From contig NW_005434612.1 of NCBI RefSeq assembly GCF_000315625.1, forward strand, positions 267,038 through 331,037: a DNA stretch of 64,000 nucleotides, written 5' to 3'. The notes under the pieces are model-generated. The model saw nothing but the letters and a program-made list of their open reading frames with translations, made no database searches and had not been told where the DNA came from. Position numbers and translations under genes: made by a program. Shown in pieces: positions 11,024 through 20,946 of the stretch. Position 1 is the stretch's first letter; each line of letters starts with the position of its first letter. This DNA is from Guillardia theta CCMP2712 (lineage: Eukaryota; Cryptophyceae; Pyrenomonadales; Geminigeraceae).

Positions 11024-11430
11024 GAAATTCGCCGCCCGGGCTTGGCCGACCGGCCCTGAGCGGCTCAGTGGCGGCGAGCCCCGCCCGGCCCCGGGATGCG
11101 GCCCCGCCGCGGGCCGGGCTCAGCTCTGCAGTGCCTGAAAGTCACGACTCGCCCTCAGGCCGCGCCGGCGCCCTTAAAGGCTCGCCCGGGCGCCGACACT
11201 TGATCGGACTGATCCGAGGCCAGTTCAACTGTGTCCGACCGTCCGACTTTCAAGTTCGACTCGACACTAGGGACCCGATCAATCAGCCGCGAGCCCGCCC
11301 TCCACTCTGGAGTCCTACCGTGCCGTGTCGCGAGTCGGGTCATCGGAGGGCGCTCGGCTGGTCCGATCGGAACAATAATGGCCCGTGACAGCCGGGGGAG
11401 GCTTCAGTGTGACTCGTGACAGGCACTGAG
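11024..11430. other. GC-rich island of CGGACTCG/CCGGG words
   Basis: Base composition jumps abruptly to very high GC with many CpG. Words such as CCGGGC, CGACTC and GTCCGA recur. No credible reading frame is present. The boundary falls exactly where the 5' end of the coiled-coil gene is expected. Similar islands occur inside each array unit (for example 13208-13330) and at ~52975-53320 and 57785-57970. Confidence 0.6.
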
Positions 11431-11526
11431 TTTAGTCAACGATTCGAGGCCGTCGAAGAGATACAATGGCCTCTCTTTACCACACGAGATGCTGACGGCA
11501 AAAAAGATTTCCGAAAGGAGTGCGCC

Positions 11527-11971
11527 ACTCTGATCCCGCAGCAGACACCACACCATGAGAATGCACACCAGCCAGAGCCTCCAAGACCTCCCCACCATCC
11601 AGGCTGACTTCAGCGCCCTCCTCGTCCATGACCATGACGACGAGAGCGAGCTGAGCTCACAGCAGAGCCTGGCCTCTCCGCTCTCTCCCCTGCCAGCGAG
11701 CAGGCGCAGCAAGGAGCTCGACACGGCCGAGTCCTACGAGGCGAGGCGCATGCAGGCGCTGGAGAGGATGCCGAGCCGACAGAGGCAGCTCCAGGCACTG
11801 GAGCACTGCATCCGGCTGCTCACCTCACCGGAGCGACCCGTGATCACGAGCGCGACGGGCCAGCGGATGCAGCTATGAGGGGGAGGAGGGAGAGAAGGGG
11901 GGCGACGAGGGAGGGATAAGAAGGGATGTACGATAGGGAGGGGGGGACCGCTTGTATAATAAATGGCATGG
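11527..11971 (+). repeat. 445-bp cassette, plus-strand copy
   Basis: This is the only copy of the cassette in plus orientation. It starts at ACTCTGATCCCGCAGCAG, contains a complete 107-codon frame and ends at GGCATGG just after an AATAAA at 11958-11963. Left of 11527 the sequence has nothing in common with the other copies, so this is an exact edge. The cassette and about 175 bp beyond it pair with 12396-13015 as an inverted repeat. Confidence 0.85.
11555..11878 (+). CDS. 107-aa cassette protein, copy 1
   Basis: This is a complete frame from ATG (context CACCACACC-ATG) to TGA. The N-terminal half is polar and acidic (DHDDESELSSQQS) with S/P-rich spacers (SPLSPLPASRR). The C-terminal half is a basic amphipathic helix (YEARRMQALERM, RQRQLQALEHCIRLL). 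I recognise no family. A probable poly(A) signal, AATAAA, lies 80 bp past the stop. The sequence just before the ATG, CCCGCAG-CAG, looks like a 3' splice site, so the frame could also be the last exon of something longer. Conservation of the whole 445-bp cassette means that an intact frame alone does not prove protein coding. Confidence 0.4.
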   Translation: MRMHTSQSLQDLPTIQADFSALLVHDHDDESELSSQQSLASPLSPLPASRRSKELDTAESYEARRMQALERMPSRQRQLQALEHCIRLLTSPERPVITSATGQRMQL

Positions 11972-12663
11972 ATGAATGAAAGGGATCGAGTCTTGGGTTG
12001 TAGGATGGTTTTTCTCCGTTTTTCTACTACTCGCTGGTACTTCCTTGCTTGTCAGACGTTGCAAAAGCATGTATGGTTCCATGCATATTCCTCCTGTCAT
12101 TCCTCCTTCATACATAGTCTTGTCATAGAACGTAAGCATGAGTCATAGACTGTATTCCTTCGAGGATATTACTGTCACTCCTGGCAGCAAGTTGCTGGGT
12201 AAGGATTGTTGTGCTTTTATGCCCTTATTAGCGCAAGTGTTGTTACACACCGATTCAGATTCCTAGTCAAAATGAATGAGTCCTACTCCACCAGCCTCCA
12301 AAATAAAAGAGCCTGATTCCTTACGTGTTGGGCTCGACAATCTTGAATTGAAGAAGGTTGTAGGTTGCTCTAGGAAGATTTTCAACCAAAACACAGTGAC
12401 TCATGCTTACGTTCTATGACAAGACTATGTATGAAGGAGGAATGACAGGAGGAATATGCATGGAACCATACATGCTTTTGCAACGTCTGACAAGCAAGGA
12501 AGTACCAGCGAGTAGTAGAAAAACGGAGAACAACCATCCTAAAACCCAAGACTCGATCCCTTTCATTCATCCATGCCGTTTATTATACAAGCGGTCCCCC
12601 CCTCCCTATCGTACATCCCTTCATATCCCTCCCTCGTCGCCCCTCTTCTCACCCTCCTCCCCC

Positions 12664-12987
12664 TCATAGCTGCATCCGCTGGCCCGTCGCGCTCGTGATC
12701 ACGGGTCGCTCCGGTGAGGTGAGCAGCCGGATGCAGTGCTCCAGTGCCTGGAGCTGCCTCTGTCGGCTCGGCATCCTCTCCAGCGCCTGCATGCGCCTCG
12801 CCTCGTAGGACTCGGCCGTGTCGAGCTCCTTGCTGCGCCTGCTCGCTGGCAGGGGAGAGAGCGGAGAGGCCAGGCTCTGCTGTGAGCTCAGCTCGCTCTC
12901 GTCGTCATGGTCATGGACGAGGAGGGCGCTGAAGTCAGCCTGGATGGTGGGGAGGTCGTGGAGGCTCTGGCTGGTGTGCATTCTCAT
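12664..12987 (-). CDS. 107-aa cassette protein, copy 2
   Basis: The frame is the same as copy 1 on the opposite strand, within the right arm of the inverted repeat. It differs from all other copies by one replacement, Gln to His at residue 10 (SLHDLPT). AATAAA (TTTATT on plus at 12579-12584) lies 80 bp past the stop. Function unknown. Confidence 0.4.
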   Translation of the reverse strand: MRMHTSQSLHDLPTIQADFSALLVHDHDDESELSSQQSLASPLSPLPASRRSKELDTAESYEARRMQALERMPSRQRQLQALEHCIRLLTSPERPVITSATGQRMQL

Positions 12988-13734
12988 GGTGTGGTGTCTG
13001 CTGCGGGATCAGAGTCGAGGAGGGAGCAAACTGGCCGTGGCTGTGCCGTGTGCCGTGAGCCAGGAATATCCTTGTTCTATGCACCAGTAAGGAGCCATGC
13101 ATCAGCAGGTCACGCGGATCGACTCCTTGAATGAGTGAAGGAGGCGGAGAAGGTCCTTACTACAGATGCCAATGGTCATTGCTGACGGTATAAAACTAAG
13201 ATTCCGATTTCCGGACTCGGGGTCGGCCGGGACTCGGACCTGTCATGGCCCAGGATTGTTGCGGCCCGGCATCAGAGGCCGCGGCGGGTACTCAACCGTC
13301 CGACGCCGGACTCACCGTGGCACTGCCCTGAGCGACGTCAGCCCAAGCCTTCCATCCCGCGTTTACGGTTCAATCGGTTGTCGCAGCCATCATTGCTGGC
13401 CCTAGGTTCCCGAGTTCCGAGTTTCAGCGACGTCTGCTGCATGCGGCAGTGCCCGTCTGATCCTGCCCGCAGTCAAGTGAGCAGTGGGAATGAGGATTGG
13501 AGTAGGCTCTTTCTCTGTCCGACGGACGCATCTGATCCCCGCGCTCGGAAGATCTCGTGGAGGGTCGTGAGGCCCGACTGTGATGAGTGAGCATGCTCGA
13601 TCAGGGAAGAAGCTATCTTACAGCAGAGATCTCCCTTGAGGTGCATGATGGGGAGACAGCTGAAGCTGAGTCATGAGACTTGGCCAGCACACACTGCTGT
13701 GTGATAGTGGCATCCTTGGCCGCGTGGGCAGTCG

Positions 13735-13753
13735 TAGTGACGTAGTGACGTGA
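13735..13753. promoter_or_regulatory. Tandem TAGTGACG / TGACGTGA motif (array units)
   Basis: Two head-to-tail TAGTGACG words end in TGACGTGA, a CRE/ATF-like core. The same motif recurs near 15044, 16342 (partial), 16405, 17764 (one copy mutated) and 19237, that is once or twice in every unit, upstream of the minus-strand cassette of the following unit on the far side. A binding role is inference from the TGACGT core only. Confidence 0.35.
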
Positions 13754-13997
13754 TTTCTCGCTTGTCAATGGCATGCCAGCACTCGCCCGATCAACGCGAG
13801 AGCAGGTGGTCAGTGCCTTGATGCTTCCAATTGAAGAAAGCGTACAAGAGAACTTGCAGGAACCAATCACCAATGCAGCATCAGCCAGATCTCTCTCTCT
13901 CTTTCCATGCCGTTTATTATACAAGCGGTCCCTCCCTCCCTATCGTACATCCCTTCTTATCCCTCCCTCATCGCCCCTCTTCTCTCCCTCCTCCCCC

Positions 13998-14321
13998 TCA
14001 TAGCTGCATCCGCTGGCCCGTCGCGCTCGTGATCACGGGTCGCTCCGGTGAGGTGAGCAGCCGGATGCAGTGCTCCAGTGCCTGGAGCTGCCTCTGTCGG
14101 CTCGGCATCCTCTCCAGCGCCTGCATGCGCCTCGCCTCGTAGGACTCGGCCGTGTCGAGCTCCTTGCTGCGCCTGCTCGCTGGCAGGGGAGAGAGCGGAG
14201 AGGCCAGGCTCTGCTGTGAGCTCAGCTCGCTCTCGTCGTCATGGTCATGGACGAGGAGGGCGCTGAAGTCAGCCTGGATGGTGGGGAGGTCTTGGAGGCT
14301 CTGGCTGGTGTGCATTCTCAT
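13998..14321 (-). CDS. 107-aa cassette protein, copy 3
   Basis: The translation is identical to copy 1. Downstream of the cassette this copy carries an AGAGAGAGATCTGGCTG flank shared with copies 4-7 but not with copies 1-2, showing that the cassette is conserved more tightly than its flanks. Confidence 0.4.
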   Translation of the reverse strand: MRMHTSQSLQDLPTIQADFSALLVHDHDDESELSSQQSLASPLSPLPASRRSKELDTAESYEARRMQALERMPSRQRQLQALEHCIRLLTSPERPVITSATGQRMQL

Positions 14322-15308
14322 GGTGTGGTGTCTGCTGCGGGATCAGAGTCGAGGAGGGAGCAAACTGGCCGTGGCTGTGCCGTGTGCCGTGAGCCAGGAA
14401 TATCCTTGTTCTATGCACTAGTAAGGAGGCGAATGTCCAGGTGTATCGGGGCCATGCATCAGCAGGTCACGCGGATCGACTCCTTGAATGAGTGAAGGAG
14501 GCGGAGAAGGTCCTTACTACAGATGCCAATGGTCATTGCTGACGGTATAAAACTAAGTGTCCGATTTCCGGACTCGGGGTCGGCCGGGACTCGGACCTGT
14601 CATGGCCCAGGACGCCGGACTCACCGTGGCACTGCCCTGAGCGACGTCAGCCCAAGCCTTCCATCCCGCGTTTACGGTTCAATCGGTTGTCGCAGCCATC
14701 ATTGCTGGCCCTAGGTTCCCGAGTTCCGAGTTTCAGCGACGTCTGCTGCATGCGGCAGTGCCCGTCTGATCCTGCCCGCAGTCAAGTGAGCAGTGGGAAT
14801 GAGGATTGGGGTAGGCTCTTTCTCTGTCCGACGGACGCATCTGATCCCCGCGCTCGGAAGATCTCGTGGAGGGTCGTGAGGCCCGACTGTGATGAGTGAG
14901 CATGCTCGATCAGGGAAGAAGCTATCTTACAGCAGAGATCTCCCTTGAGGTGCATGATGGGGAGACAGCTGAAGCTGAGTCATGAGACTTGGCCAGCACA
15001 CACTGCTGTGTGATAGTGGCATCCTTGGCCGCGTGGGCAGTCGTAGTGACGTAGTGACGTGATTTCTCGCTTGTCAATGGCATGCTCGCACTCGCCCGAT
15101 CAACGCGAGAGCAGGTGGTCAGTGCCTTGATGCTTCCAATTGAAGAAAGCGTACAAGAGAACTTGCAGGAACCAATCACCAATGCAGCATCAGCCAGATC
15201 TCTCTCTCTCTCTTTCCATGCCGTTTATTATACAAGCGGTCCCCCCCTCCCTATCGTACATCCCTTCTTATCCCTCCCTCATCGCCCCTCTTCTCTCCCT
15301 CCTCCCCC

Positions 15309-15632
15309 TCATAGCTGCATCCGCTGGCCCGTCGCGCTCGTGATCACGGGTCGCTCCGGTGAGGTGAGCAGCCGGATGCAGTGCTCCAGTGCCTGGAGCT
15401 GCCTCTGTCGGCTCGGCATCCTCTCCAGCGCCTGCATGCGCCTCGCCTCGTAGGACTCGGCCGTGTCGAGCTCCTTGCTGCGCCTGCTCGCTGGCAGGGG
15501 AGAGAGCGGAGAGGCCAGGCTCTGCTGTGAGCTCAGCTCGCTCTCGTCGTCATGGTCATGGACGAGGAGGGCGCTGAAGTCAGCCTGGATGGTGGGGAGG
15601 TCTTGGAGGCTCTGGCTGGTGTGCATTCTCAT
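15309..15632 (-). CDS. 107-aa cassette protein, copy 4
   Basis: The translation is identical to copy 1, with the same start context, stop and poly(A)-like signal. It lies 1311 bp from copy 3. Confidence 0.4.
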   Translation of the reverse strand: MRMHTSQSLQDLPTIQADFSALLVHDHDDESELSSQQSLASPLSPLPASRRSKELDTAESYEARRMQALERMPSRQRQLQALEHCIRLLTSPERPVITSATGQRMQL

Positions 15633-16606
15633 GGTGTGGTGTCTGCTGCGGGATCAGAGTCGAGGAGGGAGCAAACTGGCCGTGGCTGTGCCGTGTGCCG
15701 TGAGCCAGGAATATCCTTGTTCTATGCACCAGTAAGGAGGCGAATTTCCAGGTGTATCGGGGCCATGCATCAGCAGGTCACGCGGATCGACTCCTTGAAT
15801 GAGTGAAGGAGGCGGAGAAGGTCCTTACTACAGATGCCAATGGTCATTGCTGACGGTATAAAACTAAGATTCCGATTTCCGGACTCGGGGTCGGCCGGGA
15901 CTCGGACCTGTCATGGCCCAGGATTGTTGCGGCCCGGCATCAGAGGCCCGCGGCGGGTACTCAACCGTCCGACGCCGGACTCACCGTGGCACTGCCCTGA
16001 GCGACGTCAGCCCAAGCCTTCCATCCCGCGTTTACGGTTCAATCGGTTGTCGCAGCCATCATTGCTGGCCCTAGGTTCCCGAGTTCCGAGTTTCAGCGAC
16101 GTCTGCTGCATGCGGCAGTGCCCGTCTGATCCTGCCCGCAGTCAAGTGAGCAGTGGGAATGAGGATTGGAGTAGGCTCTTTCTCTGTCCGACGGACGCAT
16201 CTGATCCCCGCGCTCGGAAGATCTCGTGGAGGGTCGTGAGGCCCGACTGTGATGAGTGAGCATGCTCGATGAAGCTGAGTCATGAGACTTGGCCAGCACA
16301 CACTGCTGTGTGATAGCATGATGGGGAGACAGCTGGGCAGTCGTAGTGACGTAGTGAGCACACACTGCTGTGTGATAGTGGCATCCTTGGCCGCGTGGGC
16401 AGTCGTAGTGACGTAGTGACGTGATTTCTCGCTTGTCAATGGCAGAAAGCGTACAAGAGAACTTGCAGGAACCAATCACCAATGCAGCATCAGCCAGATC
16501 TCTCTCTCTCTTTCCATGCCGTTTATTATACAAGCGGTCCCCCCCTCCCTATCGTACATCCCTTCTTATCCCTCCCTCATCGCCCCTCTTCTCTCCCTCC
16601 TCCCCC

Positions 16607-16930
16607 TCATAGCTGCATCCGCTGGCCCGTCGCGCTCGTGATCACGGGTCGCTCCGGTGAGGTGAGCAGCCGGATGCAGTGCTCCAGTGCCTGGAGCTGC
16701 CTCTGTCGGCTCGGCATCCTCTCCAGCGCCTGCATGCGCCTCGCCTCGTAGGACTCGGCCGTGTCGAGCTCCTTGCTGCGCCTGCTCGCTGGCAGGGGAG
16801 AGAGCGGAGAGGCCAGGCTCTGCTGTGAGCTCAGCTCGCTCTCGTCGTCATGGTCATGGACGAGGAGGGCGCTGAAGTCAGCCTGGATGGTGGGGAGGTC
16901 TTGGAGGCTCTGGCTGGTGTGCATTCTCAT
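16607..16930 (-). CDS. 107-aa cassette protein, copy 5
   Basis: The translation is identical to copy 1. Its plus-strand upstream unit contains the shortened, rearranged block at 16260-16440, and the frame is unaffected. Base changes appear immediately outside the cassette (for example the GTGTCTGTGCC variant at 16979). Confidence 0.4.
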   Translation of the reverse strand: MRMHTSQSLQDLPTIQADFSALLVHDHDDESELSSQQSLASPLSPLPASRRSKELDTAESYEARRMQALERMPSRQRQLQALEHCIRLLTSPERPVITSATGQRMQL

Positions 16931-18028
16931 GGTGTGGTGTCTGCTGCGGGATCAGAGTCGAGGAGGGAGCAAACTGGCCGTGTCTGTGCCGTGTGCCGTG
17001 AGCCAGGAATATCCTAGTTCTATGCACTAGTAAGGAGGTGAATTTCCAGGTGTATCGGGGCCATGCATCAGCAGGTCACGCGGATCGACTCCTTGAATGA
17101 GTGAAGGAGGCGGAGAAGATCCTTACTACAGATGCCAATGGTCATTGCTGACGGTATAAAACTAAGATTCCGATTTCCGGACTCGGGGTCGGCCGGGACT
17201 CGGACCTGTCATGGCCCAGGATTGTTGCGGCCCGGCATCAGAGGCCGCGGCGGATACTCAACCGTCCGACGCCGGACCCACTGCCGGCCACGCCGGAATC
17301 CGATGCTCCGACACTATAACAACAGTTGAGGAAGAGATCTGAGGTTATTCGAGCAACCTGAGGGGCGTCAGCCCAAGCCTTCCATCCCGCGTTTACGGTT
17401 CAATCGGTTATCGCAGCCATCATTGCTGGTAGGTTCCCGAGTTCCGAGTTTCAGCGACGTCTGCGGCATGCGGCCGTGCCCGTCTGATCCTGCCCGCAGT
17501 CAAGTGACTCTCAGCAGTGGGAATGCGGATGGGGGTTAGCTCTCTCTCTGTCCGACGGACGCATCTGATCCCCGCGCTCGGAAGATCTCGTGGAGGGTCA
17601 TGAAGCCCGACTGTGTTGAGTGAGCATGCTCGCCCAAGGAAGAAGCTATCTTGCAGAGATCTCCCTTGAGGTGCATGATGGGTGGAGACAGCTGAAGCTG
17701 AGTCATGAGATTTGGACAGCACGGCTAATGAGTGTTAGTGGCATCCTTGGCCGCGTGGGCAGTCGTAGTGCCGTAGTGACGTGATTTCTCGCTTGTCAAT
17801 GGCATGCTCGCACTCGCCCGATCAAAGCAAGAGCAGGCGGTCACTGCCTTGATGCTCCCGACTGAAGAAGGCGTACAAGAGAACTTGAAGGATCCAACCA
17901 ACAATGCAGCATCAGCCAGATCTCTCTCTCTCTTTCCATGCCGTTTATTATACAAGCGGTCCCCCCCTCCCTATCGTACATCCCTTCTTATCCCTCCCTC
18001 ATCGCCCCTCTTCTCTCCCTCCTCCCCC

Positions 18029-18352
18029 TCATAGCTGCATCCGCTGGCCCGTCGCGCTCGTGATCACGGGTCGCTCCGGTGAGGTGAGCAGCCGGATGCA
18101 GTGCTCCAGTGCCTGGAGCTGCCTCTGTCGGCTCGGCATCCTCTCCAGCGCCTGCATGCGCCTCGCCTCGTAGGACTCGGCCGTGTCGAGCTCCTTGCTG
18201 CGCCTGCTCGCTGGCAGGGGAGAGAGCGGAGAGGCCAGGCTCTGCTGTGAGCTCAGCTCGCTCTCGTCGTCATGGTCATGGACGAGGAGGGCGCTGAAGT
18301 CAGCCTGGATGGTGGGGAGGTCTTGGAGGCTCTGGCTGGTGTGCATTCTCAT
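18029..18352 (-). CDS. 107-aa cassette protein, copy 6
   Basis: The translation is identical to copy 1. It lies 1422 bp from copy 5, in the longer unit type. Confidence 0.4.
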   Translation of the reverse strand: MRMHTSQSLQDLPTIQADFSALLVHDHDDESELSSQQSLASPLSPLPASRRSKELDTAESYEARRMQALERMPSRQRQLQALEHCIRLLTSPERPVITSATGQRMQL

Positions 18353-18887
18353 GGTGTGGTGTCTGCTGCGGGATCAGAGTCGAGGAGGGAGCAAACTGGC
18401 CGTGGCTGTGCCGTGTGCCGTGAGCCAGGAATATCCTTGTTCTATGCACCAGTAAGGAGGTGAATTTCCAGGTGTATCGGGGCCATGCATCAGCAGGTCA
18501 CGCGGATCGACTCCTTGAATGAGTGAAGGAGGCGGAGAAGATCCTTACTACAGATGCCAATGGTCATCGCTGACGGTATAAAACTAAGATTCCGATTTCC
18601 GGACTCGGGGTCGGCCGGGACTCGGACCTGTCATGGCCCAGGATTGTTGCGGCCCGGCATCAGAGGCCGCGGCGGATACTCAACCGTCCGACGCCGGACC
18701 CACTGCCGGCCACGCCGGAATCCGATGCTCCGACACTATAACAACAGTTGAGGAAGAGATCTGAGGTTATTCGAGCAACCTGAGGGGCGTCAGCCCAAGC
18801 CTTCCATCCCGCGTTTACGGTTCAATCGGTTATCGCAGCCATCATTGCTGGTAGGTTCCCGAGTTCCGAGTTTCAGCGACGTCTGCG

Positions 18888-18987
18888 NNNNNNNNNNNNN
18901 NNNNNNNNNNNNNNNNNNNNNNNNNNNNNNNNNNNNNNNNNNNNNNNNNNNNNNNNNNNNNNNNNNNNNNNNNNNNNNNNNNNNNNN
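18888..18987. other. 100-N assembly gap inside the tandem array
   Basis: Exactly 100 N. The preceding unit has only about 50 bp between the same flanking words, so the gap is a placeholder and could hide a whole number of extra units. Confidence 0.95.
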
Positions 18988-19499
18988 AGTGGGAATGCGG
19001 ATGGGGGTTAGCTCTCTCTCTGTCCGACGGACGCATCTGATCCCCGCGCTCGGAAGATCTCGTGGAGGGTCATGAGGCCCGACTGTGTTGAGTGAGCATG
19101 CTCGCCCAAGGAAGAAGCTATCTTGCAGAGAGCTCCCTTGAGGTGCATGATGGGTGGAGACAGCTGAAGCTGAGTCATGAGATTTGGACAGCACGGCTAA
19201 TGAGTGTTAGTGGCATCCTTGGCCGCGTGGGCAGTCGTAGTGACGTAGTGACGTGATTTCTCGCTTGTCAATGGCATGCTCGCACTCGCCCGATCAAAGC
19301 AAGAGCAGGCGGTCACTGCCTTGATGCTCCCGACTGAAGAAGGCGTACAAGAGAACTTGAAGGATCCAACCAACAATACAGCGTCAGCCAGATCTCTCTC
19401 TTTCTTCCATGCCGTTTATTATACAAGCGGTCCCCCCCTCCCTATCGTACATCCCTTCTTATCCCTCCCTCATCGCCCCTCTTCTCTCCCTCCTCCCCC

Positions 19500-19823
19500 T
19501 CATAGCTGCATCCGCTGGCCCGTCGCGCTCGTGATCACGGGTCGCTCCGGTGAGGTGAGCAGCCGGATGCAGTGCTCCAGTGCCTGGAGCTGCCTCTGTC
19601 GGCTCGGCATCCTCTCCAGCGCCTGCATGCGCCTCGCCTCGTAGGACTCGGCCGTGTCGAGCTCCTTGCTGCGCCTGCTCGCTGGCAGGGGAGAGAGCGG
19701 AGAGGCCAGGCTCTGCTGTGAGCTCAGCTCGCTCTCGTCGTCATGGTCATGGACGAGGAGGGCGCTGAAGTCAGCCTGGATGGTGGGGAGGTCTTGGAGG
19801 CTCTGGCTGGTGTGCATTCTCAT
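19500..19823 (-). CDS. 107-aa cassette protein, copy 7 (array end)
   Basis: The translation is identical to copy 1 although the DNA beyond the cassette edge (from about 19852) is strongly diverged from the other units. Only broken matches such as GGGGCCATGCAT and CAGCAGGTCACGCGG persist. This is the clearest sign that the cassette is homogenised or selected independently of the unit. Confidence 0.4.
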   Translation of the reverse strand: MRMHTSQSLQDLPTIQADFSALLVHDHDDESELSSQQSLASPLSPLPASRRSKELDTAESYEARRMQALERMPSRQRQLQALEHCIRLLTSPERPVITSATGQRMQL

Positions 19824-19960
19824 GGTGTGGTGTCTGCTGCGGGATCAGAGTGGAGGTGTTCTATTCATGTTTTAGAATCGGGGGCCATGCATATCCTTCT
19901 CGGTCAGCAGGTCACGCGGTACGACTCCTTTGAGTTTACTACAGAATCCACTGGTCATCG

Positions 19961-20800
19961 TTCCATAGGTGTAAACCCTCATGTGACCAAGTGTATTACT
20001 CATTTCTTCGGACTGGGTGTAACTACCCGATGGCTAAATATTTCAATACAACTTTACTCAAAGTTAATTTCAATATCAGTACCGGTTTTGTACCTCGTTT
20101 GAAATAAAACTCATTTGATGTAAAACGTGCCGGGCCCCCGCCGGGGATCAAGCGCCTGTGGCAACACGGAGCGGCAAGTTATCGCTAAGGTGCTGCGGTT
20201 AAGAGAAGACCTGCCACGAGTCGAGAGAACGGCGGCGATCAACAACCACAAGTCCTTGGCATGCTATGAGGACTCCCGGAGTCCGCCTAGTACCTGAGGG
20301 CCAAGTCGATCTAGCTTCAGCTGAGTACCTTGGGCAAGTGACCTTCAAGGTCGTGCTTCAGTGAGTGACTCGGACGGCGTCCTTCCAAACTGAGCTCGTG
20401 GCTGATATAGTTAAGTTGGCGGGTTCCGAAGCAACGAATCACCTCGGGGCAGGTTGAGGCTTCGGCTCACTGGCTCAGCGGCTGCATACTCTGCCAGTCG
20501 GCCTTGAATGGATTCACTGCAGGCTACCGGCGCCACAGTGGGGAAGTGACGGACATACTCACTGAGAGAGAGAGCGACTGAAAAAAAGATTGACCAGCGG
20601 TGATAGGTGAGATAAAACCGAGAGACAGCGGTACACCTCTCAACTAAAACTGGAAGGTAAATGCTCACTACTCAAACGCTCAGGAAAGGAGAAACGTAGC
20701 ATGCGATGGGAAGGCAGACAGCTGATAGGCCATGGAGGTTGAAGGGAGGAAAGTTAGATGCAACAGGACAGAGAAAAGTACATATGTAGAGATGATGGCG
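19961..20800. other. Region right of the array; no gene supported
   Basis: An AT-rich stretch (20030-20130, with AATAAA at 20102) is followed by a GC-rich block beginning GCCGGGCCCCCGCCGGGG at about 20130. The rest is mixed sequence. Open frames are short and show no domain. Confidence 0.5.
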
Positions 20801-20811
20801 CTTGTCCCTGT

Positions 20812-20883
20812 GTAATCGCAGAGTGAGAAGCATTTGCTTGTGTTTGAGTAATCACAGAGTGAGAAGCATTTGCTTGTGTTTGA
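20812..20883 (+). repeat. 35-bp direct repeat x2 upstream of protease gene
   Basis: The unit contains CAGAGTGAGAAGCATTTGC followed by TTGTGTTTGAG and occurs twice in tandem with one mismatch. It ends about 60 bp before the protease start codon, so it sits in the promoter or 5' UTR. Confidence 0.8.
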
Positions 20884-20946
20884 GGGATAACGATCTTTCT
20901 GAGTCGGTTCTGATCAGATTCTGACTTGCACGCTCAACTGATCATC

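Larger units (their letters stand above)
11527..13015. repeat. Large inverted repeat at array edge, ~620-bp arms, ~250-bp loop
   Basis: Bases 11527-12146 are repeated in inverse orientation at 12396-13015; paired positions sum to 24542. The arms differ at only a few positions. They include the cassette and a further ~175 bp (containing CGTTTTTCTACTACTCGCTG) that is absent from the other units. The loop, 12147-12395, is AT-richer unique sequence. This head-to-head junction marks the left edge of the tandem array. Confidence 0.9.
12571..19960 (-). repeat. Tandem array of five full units and one truncated 1.3-1.5 kb unit
   Basis: Using the CCATGCCGTTTATTATAC landmark, the units begin at 12571, 13905, 15216, 16514, 17936 and 19407, with lengths 1334, 1311, 1298, 1422, 1471 and about 550 (truncated) bp. 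Each holds, on the plus strand in order: the 445-bp cassette reversed; a segment with TATAAAA (GACGGTATAAAACTAAG); a GC-rich CGGACTCGG patch; a segment with GTCCGACGGACGC; and a segment with one or two TAGTGACG repeats. Units differ by blocks: the third has an internal deletion and duplication around 16260-16440, and the fourth and fifth share a CGCCGGAATCCGATGCTCC block. The last unit is homologous but decayed after the cassette. A 100-N gap interrupts the fifth unit. Confidence 0.85.

Noticed and set aside
13350..13400. tRNA gene suggested by GGTTCAATCGG in each array unit
   Set aside because: No flanking sequence folds into an acceptor stem or anticodon arm around this T-loop-like word.
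13166..13590. Plus-strand coding frames after the TATAAAA in array units
   Set aside because: They are disrupted differently between units, for example by the unit-specific deletions, and have no domain-like sequence.
12571..19960. CRISPR-like or rDNA-like array
   Set aside because: Repeat units are 1.3-1.5 kb with no short regular spacers, and no rRNA or tRNA sequence is recognisable in them.
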